From an uncultured Eubacterium sp. (lineage in GTDB: Bacteria > Bacillota > Clostridia > Lachnospirales > CAG-274): a stretch of 46,082 nucleotides of DNA. The first letter of the stretch is position 1; each line of letters opens with the position of its first letter. The stretch covers positions 1 through 46,082 of the forward strand of contig URXK01000013.1 in NCBI GenBank assembly GCA_900551755.1, written 5' to 3'. This document shows, piece after piece, positions 7,738-15,366 of this stretch. The notes beneath the pieces were generated by a model, which had not been told where the DNA came from, ran no database searches, and saw only the letters and a program-made list of their open reading frames with translations. The position numbers were made by a program, and so were the translations under genes.

Positions 7738-8910
7738 CTAAAATTCTACAATTTCAGCATTTTCAACAGCCTTTTCAATAAGCTCATCAAGACCTTCAAT
7801 TTTTCTCTCAATAGCCTCTATAATAGATTTTTTAGGCTTAGTTTCTGGGTGCTTTGCCACAAATACTGTGCAACAGTCCTCATAAGGTCTAATTGAAATA
7901 TCATAAGTACCAATATTAACTGCCACATCAATTATTTCCTGCTTATCCATAGCACAAAGAGGTCTAAGAACTGGTATTGTTGCTGCTGGGTCAATAGCCA
8001 TAATTGCTTCCATAGTTTGGCTTGCTACCTGACCTATACTATCACCTGTAACAAGAGCCATTGACTTGCTATTTTCAGCAACCTTTTGAGCAGCCTTAAG
8101 CATTGCCCTTTTTAAAAGTATTGTCATTTTTTCTGGTGGCGTACTTTCATATATTTTAAGCTGTGTTTCTGTGAAAGGCACAACATAAAGTTTTAAAGTA
8201 CCAGTGTATTTAGCAAGCTGTTCTGCAAGGTCAAGTACCTTTTGCTTTGCTCTTTCTGATGTGTAAGGTGGAGAGTCAAAATAAACTGCCTCAATTTCAA
8301 CACCTCTTTTAGCTGTTAAGAAAGCTGCAACAGGACTATCAATACCACCTGACATAAGCACAGTAGCTCTACCACTTGAACCATAAGGCAAGCCACCATA
8401 AGCCTTTATAAGTTTGCTATAAACATAAGCATTGTTTCTAAGCTCAACCATAAGCTTAACTTCCGGATTGTGAACATCAACTGTTAAGTTATCAATATTA
8501 TGAAGAATATAGCCACCAACATCTGCACTAATTTCATTACCTGTCATTGGGTATCTTTTGTCAGACCTTCTTGTAACTACCTTAAAAGATACGCCACCAT
8601 TAGGATAATGCTCCTTAAAATGAGCAAGTGCGTGTTTTCTAAGGCTTTCAATACTCTGGTCCTCAAACTCAATACCAGGGCATACAGCAGTAACACCTAA
8701 TATTTTAGTTACAATAGGTATAACTGTGTCGTAGTCAAATTCTCCTACCTCATTTACAACAAGAAGTCTGCCTTGTTCCTTATATACTCTGTAACCCTCA
8801 TAAGGCTCAAGTCTTTTGATAATTGACCATATTAATTGATTTTCAATTAAATATCTGTTTTTTCCTCTCATAGCGATTTCGCCATATTTTACTAAAAGTA
8901 CATTTCTCAT
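7738..8910 (-). CDS. thiI: tRNA sulfurtransferase ThiI (4-thiouridine synthase), without a rhodanese domain
   Basis: A 390-residue enzyme that adenylates U8 of tRNA and replaces its oxygen with sulfur; it may also supply sulfur for thiamine. The N-terminal NFLD and THUMP domains span about 1-165. The PP-loop MSGGIDSPVA (186-195) binds ATP. The C-terminal rhodanese domain of E. coli ThiI is absent, as usual for Bacillota, where sulfur comes from a dedicated cysteine desulfurase. That desulfurase (NifZ type) is encoded two genes upstream. An 18-base gap separates thiI from the preceding unknown gene. GGAGAAAT is the ribosome site. Confidence 0.95.
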   Translation of the reverse strand: MRNVLLVKYGEIAMRGKNRYLIENQLIWSIIKRLEPYEGYRVYKEQGRLLVVNEVGEFDYDTVIPIVTKILGVTAVCPGIEFEDQSIESLRKHALAHFKEHYPNGGVSFKVVTRRSDKRYPMTGNEISADVGGYILHNIDNLTVDVHNPEVKLMVELRNNAYVYSKLIKAYGGLPYGSSGRATVLMSGGIDSPVAAFLTAKRGVEIEAVYFDSPPYTSERAKQKVLDLAEQLAKYTGTLKLYVVPFTETQLKIYESTPPEKMTILLKRAMLKAAQKVAENSKSMALVTGDSIGQVASQTMEAIMAIDPAATIPVLRPLCAMDKQEIIDVAVNIGTYDISIRPYEDCCTVFVAKHPETKPKKSIIEAIERKIEGLDELIEKAVENAEIVEF

Positions 8911-8928
8911 TTCATTTCTCCATTTTGG

Positions 8929-9294
8929 TTATATTATATCCTGTTCTTTATAACATTCTCTTATATAATCTCTTGATTGGTAAAAAAAGTCTGAATTATA
9001 ATTAGAAATAGCATCACTTATCCAAGAATTATATACTTCTATAAGTTTATCTATAATATTACCCTCTGTTACATCTTCGATAAGTCTTTCATAAACTTCG
9101 CCAATAGTCCAATAATCTGGAACTTCATATTTGCAATCTTTTACATTATCATAATTGCCAGTTGTTATGTTTGACATATTTATAAAATCATCTGCAACCT
9201 TAGCAATAGGCTCACAGTGAAATACATCTGCATATTCGTATATTCTCTCTAATGTTTTTTTGCCTAAAGAATTAACAACTTCACACCTTTTCAA
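8929..9294 (-). CDS. Unknown 121-residue protein between nifZ and thiI
   Basis: I do not recognise a family. It is soluble, without a signal peptide or membrane segment, acidic and rich in Asp, Glu, Ile and aromatic residues, apparently all-helical in its C-terminal half. The start is a TTG at 9294; no ATG is available near the N-terminus, and the ribosome site is weak (AGG ten bases upstream), so translation is probably low. Its position inside the prmA-rsmE-nifZ-thiI operon, 99 bases after nifZ and 18 before thiI, makes a role in sulfur relay or tRNA modification possible but unproven. Confidence 0.6.
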   Translation of the reverse strand: MKRCEVVNSLGKKTLERIYEYADVFHCEPIAKVADDFINMSNITTGNYDNVKDCKYEVPDYWTIGEVYERLIEDVTEGNIIDKLIEVYNSWISDAISNYNSDFFYQSRDYIRECYKEQDII

Positions 9295-9393
9295 TTTTTG
9301 TTGCCTGCCAATAAACTCTATTAAACTACATAAAAAAACAAATCATTATCATTTTTTGTCATATACTTCATACCCTTTCAAAGTTTATCTTCC

Positions 9394-10530
9394 CTATCTC
9401 GGCACAAATCTCCTCAACACAGGCACCTGCTTTTTAAGACTTTCAACAACCTTTTCGGCTTCTTCAACAGTATTTTCACTTGAAAAACTAAATCTTACAG
9501 CATTTCCACCTCTGCCATCAATAATATAATCAACTATTTTTTTCTTTTCCTTAGCTCTTGATGAACAAGCTGAACCTGTTGCCACAAAAATATCATCACT
9601 TTCAAGAGCGTGAAGAAGAACCTCACCCTTAACATTTTCAAAACTTAAATTAAGTATATAAGGTGAGCCATTTTCAACATCACCATTTACATAAATTCCA
9701 TCAAGCTCATTAGTTATGTTAAGAAGTGTATTTCTAACTGCACTAACTTTTTTATAATTTTCTTCCATATTTTTAATGGCAATAGAGCAAGCCTCACCCA
9801 TAGCAACAATAGCATAAGTATTTTCAGTACCAGGTCTAAATCCCTTTTCCTGACCTCCACCAAAATGAAGGTTATTAACTCTTACGCCTTTTTTAATATA
9901 CATAGCTCCAACGCCTTTAGCTGACTGTATTTTGTGACCACTCATAGTTATAATATCAGCATTTTTACTGTTTATGCTATGTTTGCAAAAAGCCTGTACA
10001 CAGTCTGTATGAAAAATACAATTCTTATTTTTAGCCTTAATTGTTGAATATATTTTTTCCATATTTTGAACAGTACCAACTTCATTGTTGACATACATAA
10101 TACTAACTAATATAGTATCATCATTTACTGCATTTTCAATATCATTAATATTAACATAGCCTTTTTCATCAACATCAAGGGTAACTACTTCAAAGCCTCT
10201 TTTTTCAAGCTCTTTGTAGCTATCTGTAACAGATGGGTGTTCAATTCTCATTGTAACAACTCTGTTGCCTCTTTTTTTATAAGCCTCGGCTACGCCCAAA
10301 ATAGCTGTATTGTTAGCCTCTGTACCACCACTTGTAAAATAGATTTCATCAGGCGTTGCCTTAATACTATCGGCAATTATTTTTCTAGCTTTTGTAATTT
10401 CCTTTTCAACTTCAAAGCCTAATTTATGAAGAGAAGACGGATTTGCAAATCCAGTTTTCATAAATTCATACATTTTTCCAAGTACAACATCACTTATTTT
10501 TGTTGTAGAGGCATTATCAAAATAAATCAC
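9394..10530 (-). CDS. nifZ: Cysteine desulfurase, NifS/IscS family, NifZ-like partner of ThiI
   Basis: A 378-residue PLP enzyme that converts cysteine to alanine and carries the sulfur as a persulfide. The N-terminal YFDNASTT is standard, Lys200 in MSGHKIQSAKG is the PLP Schiff-base lysine, and Cys322 in GSACSSRA is the persulfide cysteine. RPGTEN is also present. Its linkage to thiI matches the Bacillus NifZ-ThiI pair that serves 4-thiouridine synthesis. It starts two bases after the rsmE stop, so it is probably translationally coupled. Without the context it could equally be called IscS2. Confidence 0.92.
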   Translation of the reverse strand: MIYFDNASTTKISDVVLGKMYEFMKTGFANPSSLHKLGFEVEKEITKARKIIADSIKATPDEIYFTSGGTEANNTAILGVAEAYKKRGNRVVTMRIEHPSVTDSYKELEKRGFEVVTLDVDEKGYVNINDIENAVNDDTILVSIMYVNNEVGTVQNMEKIYSTIKAKNKNCIFHTDCVQAFCKHSINSKNADIITMSGHKIQSAKGVGAMYIKKGVRVNNLHFGGGQEKGFRPGTENTYAIVAMGEACSIAIKNMEENYKKVSAVRNTLLNITNELDGIYVNGDVENGSPYILNLSFENVKGEVLLHALESDDIFVATGSACSSRAKEKKKIVDYIIDGRGGNAVRFSFSSENTVEEAEKVVESLKKQVPVLRRFVPR

Positions 10531-10532
10531 AA

Positions 10533-11261
10533 TTAGTCCTCCAATTCATAAAGCAAAATAACAGATGCTACAAGACCTGCTGTTTCAGTTCTAAGTATTC
10601 TTTTGCCAAGTGTTACAGATTTGACACCATTTTCAATAGCAAAGCTTATTTCTTCTTCCGAAAATCCACCCTCTGGTCCTATAAAAATACCAATACTTTT
10701 GCCTTTGAAATTCTTAGCAAATGTTTTGAGAGAATTTTCTTTTTCCTTTTCGTAAGGTATAATAGCTCCATCAAGACTAGTTGCTTCATTAATAGCCTCT
10801 TTAAAAGTCATTAATCTATCAACAACAGGTATCTTGCCTCTGCCACACTGTTTTGCAGCAGATTCTGCAATTTTGTTCCAACGCTGTAACTTTTTTTCTT
10901 CCTTGCCCTCTAACTTAACAACAGCGTGTTCTGTCTTGACAGGCACAATTCTATCAACACCAATTTCTATACACTTTTGTATAACAAGCTCCATTTTATC
11001 AGCCTTTGGCAAGCCTTGATAAAGCGTAATCTTTATATCCGGTTCATTATCATTAGTAAATATATCTGTTATTTTAGCAATAACTTCTTTTTTACTTATT
11101 TCTAAAATTTCACATTCATAATCTCTGCCACAGCCGTCACCAACAGTAATAATGTCGCCAATTTTAGCCCTAAGCACACTACCAATGTGCTTTGCATTTT
11201 CACCGTCAAGAGTAATTGTGTGGTCATTTATGTTATCAGAGTTTACAAAAAATTTTGGCAT
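10533..11261 (-). CDS. rsmE: 16S rRNA (uracil(1498)-N(3))-methyltransferase
   Basis: A 242-residue SPOUT-class methyltransferase that N3-methylates U1498 of 16S rRNA. The N-terminal PUA-like part carries HIGSVLRAKIGD. The C-terminal trefoil-knot motifs are GIFIGPEGGFSEEEI (about 192-206) and LGKRILRTETA. It follows prmA by 38 bases, the usual prmA-rsmE order of Bacillota. The ribosome site before the ATG at 11261 is AAGGAGTAA. Confidence 0.95.
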   Translation of the reverse strand: MPKFFVNSDNINDHTITLDGENAKHIGSVLRAKIGDIITVGDGCGRDYECEILEISKKEVIAKITDIFTNDNEPDIKITLYQGLPKADKMELVIQKCIEIGVDRIVPVKTEHAVVKLEGKEEKKLQRWNKIAESAAKQCGRGKIPVVDRLMTFKEAINEATSLDGAIIPYEKEKENSLKTFAKNFKGKSIGIFIGPEGGFSEEEISFAIENGVKSVTLGKRILRTETAGLVASVILLYELED

Positions 11262-11299
11262 AGTGTTACTCCTTTGTAAGTAATAGTTTAGCCTATTTA

Positions 11300-12274
11300 T
11301 TATTCCTTAATAGATGTAATACAAACCCACTCGTCCTTAGTGCTAGTATTAACCACCTTTAAGCCACACTTATCAAGGGCATCATAAACATCATTCATTC
11401 TATCCTTAATAATACCAGATGCTATAAATACACCGCCCTTTTTAAGCTGTGCTGGCACAACAGGACTAATAGCACAAATAACATCAGCAATAATATTTGC
11501 CACAACAACATCGTACTTGTCATAGCCGATTTCGTCCTGCAACTTTTTATCATCAATTACATTACCACTTGTAACATAGTATTTACTAACATCAACACCA
11601 CTTAATTCAGCATTTTCATAAGCTGTCTTAATAGCATTAGCATCAATATCAACAGCAAAGGCTGACTTTGCACCAAGCAAAAGTGAGATAATAGAAAGAA
11701 TACCACTACCACAACCTAAATCAGCTACTACAGAATTTTCATCAATATACTTTTCAAGCTCAAGCATACAAAGCTGTGTTGTTTGATGAAGACCTGTACC
11801 AAAAACGTGACCAGGGTTAATATTAAACACAACCCTATTGTCAGGAATTTCGCAATTCTCCCAAACAGGCTTAATGAAAATTCTGTTGCCAATAGCAAAT
11901 GGTTTGTAAAAATCACGCCACTTATTAAGCCACTCCTCGTCATTAAGATTAGAAGTAGTTTCAATAGCAAGTCTGCCTAAGTCAAGTCCAGTATCAATTG
12001 ACTTTAAATGATTAATAGCGTCCTTTATGTGCATTAAAATTTCTTCACCATAAGGATTATCGCTTACATAAACAGTTACCTTAGTTTCACCAATAGGCTT
12101 GTTTAAAAGCTCCTCATCAACATAGTCCCAATAAGTTGAGCTAGTTGTAAGGTACTCTTTCATTTCATTGTCATCTTCAACCTGAATACCATTGATACCA
12201 CAATCTATAAGAGTTGCTGTAACAGGTTCAATACCTGCTGTTGTTGTATATATCTTAACTTCTGTCCATTCCAT
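11300..12274 (-). CDS. prmA: Ribosomal protein L11 methyltransferase
   Basis: A 324-residue SAM-dependent enzyme that trimethylates amino groups of ribosomal protein L11. It has an N-terminal substrate-recognition domain, then FGTGLHQTTQLC and the SAM-binding motif VADLGCGSGILSI, and VVANIIADVI as the NPPY-like motif region. AGGAGG lies eight bases before the ATG; a second ATG seven bases earlier is out of frame. It is the first gene of the prmA-rsmE-nifZ-unknown-thiI operon, with its own promoter (12304-12332). Confidence 0.94.
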   Translation of the reverse strand: MEWTEVKIYTTTAGIEPVTATLIDCGINGIQVEDDNEMKEYLTTSSTYWDYVDEELLNKPIGETKVTVYVSDNPYGEEILMHIKDAINHLKSIDTGLDLGRLAIETTSNLNDEEWLNKWRDFYKPFAIGNRIFIKPVWENCEIPDNRVVFNINPGHVFGTGLHQTTQLCMLELEKYIDENSVVADLGCGSGILSIISLLLGAKSAFAVDIDANAIKTAYENAELSGVDVSKYYVTSGNVIDDKKLQDEIGYDKYDVVVANIIADVICAISPVVPAQLKKGGVFIASGIIKDRMNDVYDALDKCGLKVVNTSTKDEWVCITSIKE

Positions 12275-12303
12275 AACATAGTCCTCCTATTTTAATTAAT
12301 ATA

Positions 12304-12332
12304 ATAATAACATAAAATATTATTTTTTACAA
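12304..12332 (-). promoter_or_regulatory. Promoter of the prmA-rsmE-nifZ-thiI operon
   Basis: Minus strand: TTGTAA (12332-12327), 17-base spacer and TATTAT (12309-12304), with the extended -10 TG one base upstream. It lies directly after the glmU terminator. Confidence 0.65.
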
Positions 12333-12341
12333 CTACCCAAC

Positions 12342-12369
12342 AAAAAAAGACCGACATTTGCCGGTCTTT
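12342..12369 (-). terminator. Rho-independent terminator of glmU
   Basis: Arms 12346-12353 and 12362-12369 (AAAGACCG/CGGTCTTT) with an 8-base loop, followed on the minus strand by a T run. The stem's outer sequence is the same as in the rlmD terminator. Confidence 0.9.
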
Positions 12370-12382
12370 AATTATATTTGTT

Positions 12383-13750
12383 TTACTTATTAGACTTTTT
12401 TCTCCAGCCCTCTTTATTTTCCTGTCTTGCTCTAGCAATAGCAAGGCTATCAGCAGGTACTTTCTTAGTAATAGTTGAGCCAGCAGCAGTATATGCTCTA
12501 CTTTCAACCTCAACTGGTGCAACAAGATTAGTATTACAACCAATAAATACCTCGTCACCAATCTTGCATCTATACTTATTCTTACCGTCATAATTAACAG
12601 TAACAGTACCACAACCAAAGTTTACGCACTTACCAACATCAGAGTCACCAACATAAGTAAGGTGGCTAACCTTAGTACCATCATCAATGTTAGAATTCTT
12701 GATTTCAACAAAATCACCAATACGGCAATGCTCACCAATACAGCTATTTGGTCTTAAATAAGCAAATGGACCAACAGTAGTAAAGCTCTTAACCTTAGCA
12801 TCTAAAAGAACACTCATCTGAATAGTTACACAATCGTCAACTGTAGATGATGAAATTCTTGTATTAGGTCCAATGATACAGCTCTTACCAATAACTGTTT
12901 TGCCTTCAAGCATACAGCCTGGGTAAATAATTGTGTCTGGAGCAATTTTAACATCTTTGCCAATGTAAGTGCTAGCAGGGTCAGTAATAGTAACACCATC
13001 AATCATAAGTTTAGTATTAATTCTTTCCTTCATAGCAGCAATAGCTTGAGATAAATGAAGCTTAGAGTTTACACCCATAAATTCCTTATCATCTTCAGCT
13101 ACCATTATACCTACATTGCCACCTTCATTCTTAATGATTTCAAGAGTGTCAGTAAGATAATATTCGCCCTGAGAGTTGTTGTTGCCAAGTTTTTCAAATG
13201 CCTTATTTAAAGCATCAGCCTTAAAGATATAAACACCAGTATTTACTTCCTTAACCTTAGCTTCTTCTTCATTAGTATCCTTCTGTTCAACAATCTTAGC
13301 AAAACTGTCATTATCTCTAATAATTCTGCCGTAACCTGTTGGGTTATCTACAACCATAGATACAACAGTTACACTATTATTCTGGCTTTCGTGTAAATCA
13401 CAAAGTTTGCCAATAGTTTCAGCAGTAATAAGAGGAGTATCACCACAAAGAACTAAAATATTGCCGTCCTTAATAAAATCTCCTGCCTGCATTACAGCGT
13501 GACCAGTACCTAACTGCTCCTTTTGAACAGCAAACTGAATATCATCGTACATATCCTTAATAGTATTTTTAACCATAGCAGACTGATGACCAACTACAAC
13601 ACAAATATCCTTTGCACCAGCCTCCTGAGAAGCCTCAATAACATAGCCAACCATAGTCTTGTCAAGAACTCTATGAAGTACCTTAGGTACATCAGACTTC
13701 ATTCTTGTACCCTGTCCTGCTGCAAGTATAACAACCTTTAAATTATCCAT
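12383..13750 (-). CDS. glmU: Bifunctional UDP-GlcNAc pyrophosphorylase/glucosamine-1-phosphate N-acetyltransferase
   Basis: A 455-residue bifunctional enzyme making UDP-N-acetylglucosamine for peptidoglycan and glycans. The N-terminal uridyltransferase domain has LAAGQGTRMKSDVPKVLHRV (10-29). The C-terminal half, from about residue 255, is a left-handed beta-helix of hexapeptide repeats with the acetyltransferase motifs HLTYVGDSDVG and NYDGKNK. Length and order match the family exactly. The ribosome site is AGAGGTG. The gene has its own promoter, overlapping the end of the HAD gene, and its own terminator. The roughly 100-base leader has no recognisable riboswitch. Confidence 0.97.
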   Translation of the reverse strand: MDNLKVVILAAGQGTRMKSDVPKVLHRVLDKTMVGYVIEASQEAGAKDICVVVGHQSAMVKNTIKDMYDDIQFAVQKEQLGTGHAVMQAGDFIKDGNILVLCGDTPLITAETIGKLCDLHESQNNSVTVVSMVVDNPTGYGRIIRDNDSFAKIVEQKDTNEEEAKVKEVNTGVYIFKADALNKAFEKLGNNNSQGEYYLTDTLEIIKNEGGNVGIMVAEDDKEFMGVNSKLHLSQAIAAMKERINTKLMIDGVTITDPASTYIGKDVKIAPDTIIYPGCMLEGKTVIGKSCIIGPNTRISSSTVDDCVTIQMSVLLDAKVKSFTTVGPFAYLRPNSCIGEHCRIGDFVEIKNSNIDDGTKVSHLTYVGDSDVGKCVNFGCGTVTVNYDGKNKYRCKIGDEVFIGCNTNLVAPVEVESRAYTAAGSTITKKVPADSLAIARARQENKEGWRKKSNK

Positions 13751-13855
13751 TATTATAGCACCTCTGCTTTATTGTTTATTTGATTTCATCTGCCAAATAG
13801 GCAACCCAATCATTTATGAAACAAAGTAACCTTTATTTTGTTCCTTCTTAGTTAC

Positions 13856-13883
13856 ATTATATCAAAATTGCAAAAAATTGCAA
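13856..13883 (-). promoter_or_regulatory. Promoter of glmU
   Basis: Minus strand: TTGCAA (13883-13878), 16-base spacer and TATAAT (13861-13856), with an extended -10 TG. The -35 element lies inside the last codons of the HAD phosphatase gene, and the leader is about 100 bases. Confidence 0.65.
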
Positions 13884-14512
13884 CATAAATTTAATAGCTG
13901 TTGTGAATTTCTAACAAAATATTTTTCATTAGCGAAAATTTCTTCATTTCTAAAGCCCCAAGTAACACCAATAAAAGTCATATCCATATTTTTAGCTGTA
14001 GCAAGGTCTACATCAGAGTCACCAACAAATATTGTAGTATCCTTTTTTTCTTTAATTACACTAAGGGCAGCATCTACAGGGTCATTATATGGCTTTTTTC
14101 TTCGCTTAGATAAATCTGCACCAATTATTACATCAAAACTATTGTTAAAATAATGATTAACTATTTTTTCAGCAGCAAGTTGAGGCTTATTTGTAACAAC
14201 ACCTAGCTTAAATCCTTTCATTTTAAGCTCATTTATAACATCAACTATGCCCTCATAAGGCTTAGTTTTATTGCACAAATTTACATTATAATATTCTCTA
14301 AAATATTCACTAGCTTTACTAAAATCATATTGTGCATTGCCACAAGCTCTTTTTATAAGCATATCAACGCCATTGCCAACAAAGTTTCTAACCTCATCAA
14401 GGCTTCGTTGTGGCAAGCCCAATTTATTCATTGTATAATTAGTAGCATCTTTTAAATCCTCAAGAGAGTCTACAAGTGTTCCATCTAAATCAAATAAAAC
14501 TGTATTCTTCAT
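13862..14512 (-). CDS. HAD-superfamily hydrolase, phosphoglycolate phosphatase-like
   Basis: A 216-residue HAD phosphatase with motif I DLDGTLVDS (8-16), motif II TNKP (about 126), the motif III lysine in KRRKKPYNDP, and motif IV GDSDVDLATAKN. The cap is of the alpha-helical C1 type, as in Gph, PpaX and YrfG-like enzymes. The substrate cannot be assigned; phosphoglycolate, pyrophosphate and sugar or nucleotide monophosphates are all possible. GGAG lies eight bases before the ATG. Its promoter contains a perfect palindrome around the -10 box. Confidence 0.88.
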   Translation of the reverse strand: MKNTVLFDLDGTLVDSLEDLKDATNYTMNKLGLPQRSLDEVRNFVGNGVDMLIKRACGNAQYDFSKASEYFREYYNVNLCNKTKPYEGIVDVINELKMKGFKLGVVTNKPQLAAEKIVNHYFNNSFDVIIGADLSKRRKKPYNDPVDAALSVIKEKKDTTIFVGDSDVDLATAKNMDMTFIGVTWGFRNEEIFANEKYFVRNSQQLLNLCCNFLQF

Positions 14513-14524
14513 TTAATCATCTCC

Positions 14525-14563
14525 AATCAACTATATTTTAAGTTGATTTTTAACCTTTGTCAA
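14525..14563 (-). promoter_or_regulatory. Promoter of the HAD phosphatase gene with a palindromic operator over the -10 box
   Basis: Minus strand: TTGACA (14563-14558), 17 bases and TAAAAT (14540-14535). The 8-bp inverted repeat AATCAACT (14525-14532) and AGTTGATT (14541-14548) surrounds the -10 hexamer with an 8-base gap. The start point would fall within the proximal arm, so this looks like a DNA operator more than an RNA hairpin. Confidence 0.7.
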
Positions 14564-14600
14564 ATATAAAATATACTATTAAATTAATGACAATAAATAA

Positions 14601-15131
14601 TTAGCTAGTAAAATCTACAATTCCTCTTGCAATGCCCTCTGCACACCTTTGTCTAAAAGTACTTTGAGATAAAAGCTCTGCCTCTTCTGGGTTACTTAAA
14701 AAAGCTAATTCTACTAATATTGCTGGCATTCTAGTTAATCTTAAAACAGCAAAATTTGCTGAAAACACACCTAAATCTCTAGTATTAATTGCATCAACTA
14801 AGGCTGTATTAACAACTAGTGCAAAATCTTCAGCTACACTTCCCTCTCTATAAAAAAAGCTTTCTGTTCCTTTATAAATAGGATTTGTGTTAGAATTGCA
14901 ATGAATACTTACAAAGTAATCAGCACCCCATTGATTAGCAAGCCTTGCCCTTTCAGCCAAAGAAACATTTACCTCTGATGTTCTTGAATAATTGACAGTA
15001 TAACCTTGAGATTGTAAAATTCTGCCACACCTTAATGCTACATCAAGAGTTACTTCTGATTCTTTTAAACCATTTACACCAATTGCCCCAGGATTTGTGC
15101 CTCCGTGTCCAGCATCTAAAAAAATTCTCAT
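14601..15131 (-). CDS. N-acetylmuramoyl-L-alanine amidase, zinc amidase_3 family, no signal peptide
   Basis: A 176-residue catalytic domain on its own. DAGHGG (6-11) gives zinc ligand His9, Glu24 in LKESEVTLD is the second, SIHCNSN the third, and LVELAFLSN holds the catalytic Glu. It cleaves the amide between MurNAc and the stem peptide. I start at 15131 because AGGTGA sits just upstream; the in-frame ATG at 15167 lies upstream of the likely -10 box (15157-15162). There is no signal peptide, membrane anchor or wall-binding repeat, so secretion is unexplained; the enzyme may act on mother-cell lysis or be released non-classically. Confidence 0.88.
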   Translation of the reverse strand: MRIFLDAGHGGTNPGAIGVNGLKESEVTLDVALRCGRILQSQGYTVNYSRTSEVNVSLAERARLANQWGADYFVSIHCNSNTNPIYKGTESFFYREGSVAEDFALVVNTALVDAINTRDLGVFSANFAVLRLTRMPAILVELAFLSNPEEAELLSQSTFRQRCAEGIARGIVDFTS

Positions 15132-15156
15132 AAAATCACCTAAATATATATAATTT

Positions 15157-15185
15157 AGTATATGCAAAATGAAAAAATTGTGTTA
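15157..15185 (-). promoter_or_regulatory. Weak candidate promoter of the amidase gene
   Basis: A -10-like TATACT (15162-15157 on the minus strand), preceded by TGCA, has only a poor -35 (TAACAC) 17 bases upstream. It is included because it supports the shorter gene start. Confidence 0.35.
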
Positions 15186-15291
15186 TAATGTTTTTTGTAA
15201 TTTGATATTTTAGTCTAATTATTAAACTAAAATTATAGAATTATTAAGCAAAAATTAAAGACCCATTAAAAATTAATTGCAAAGGTAAATG

Positions 15292-15334
15292 TTCACAATA
15301 AATTCACACTTTCCACTAAATTTATTGATACAAT
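15292..15334 (+). promoter_or_regulatory. Promoter of the htrA pair with an 11-bp-spaced TTCACA direct repeat
   Basis: TTCACA occurs at 15292-15297 and again at 15303-15308, an exact one-turn spacing (N5), where a -35 box would be. An extended -10, TGATACAAT, lies at 15326-15334. There is no good -35 hexamer. This layout fits a promoter activated by an OmpR/PhoB-family response regulator. The HtrA start codon is 33 bases further on, with AAAGGAGG. Confidence 0.55.
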
Positions 15335-15366
15335 ACCCTTGAACAAAACAAAAGGAGGTTTTTAAT

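Noticed and set aside
9331..9360. Fur box upstream of the unknown gene before thiI
   Set aside because: Only about one and a half of the needed GATAAT units are present; too weak to call in AT-rich DNA.
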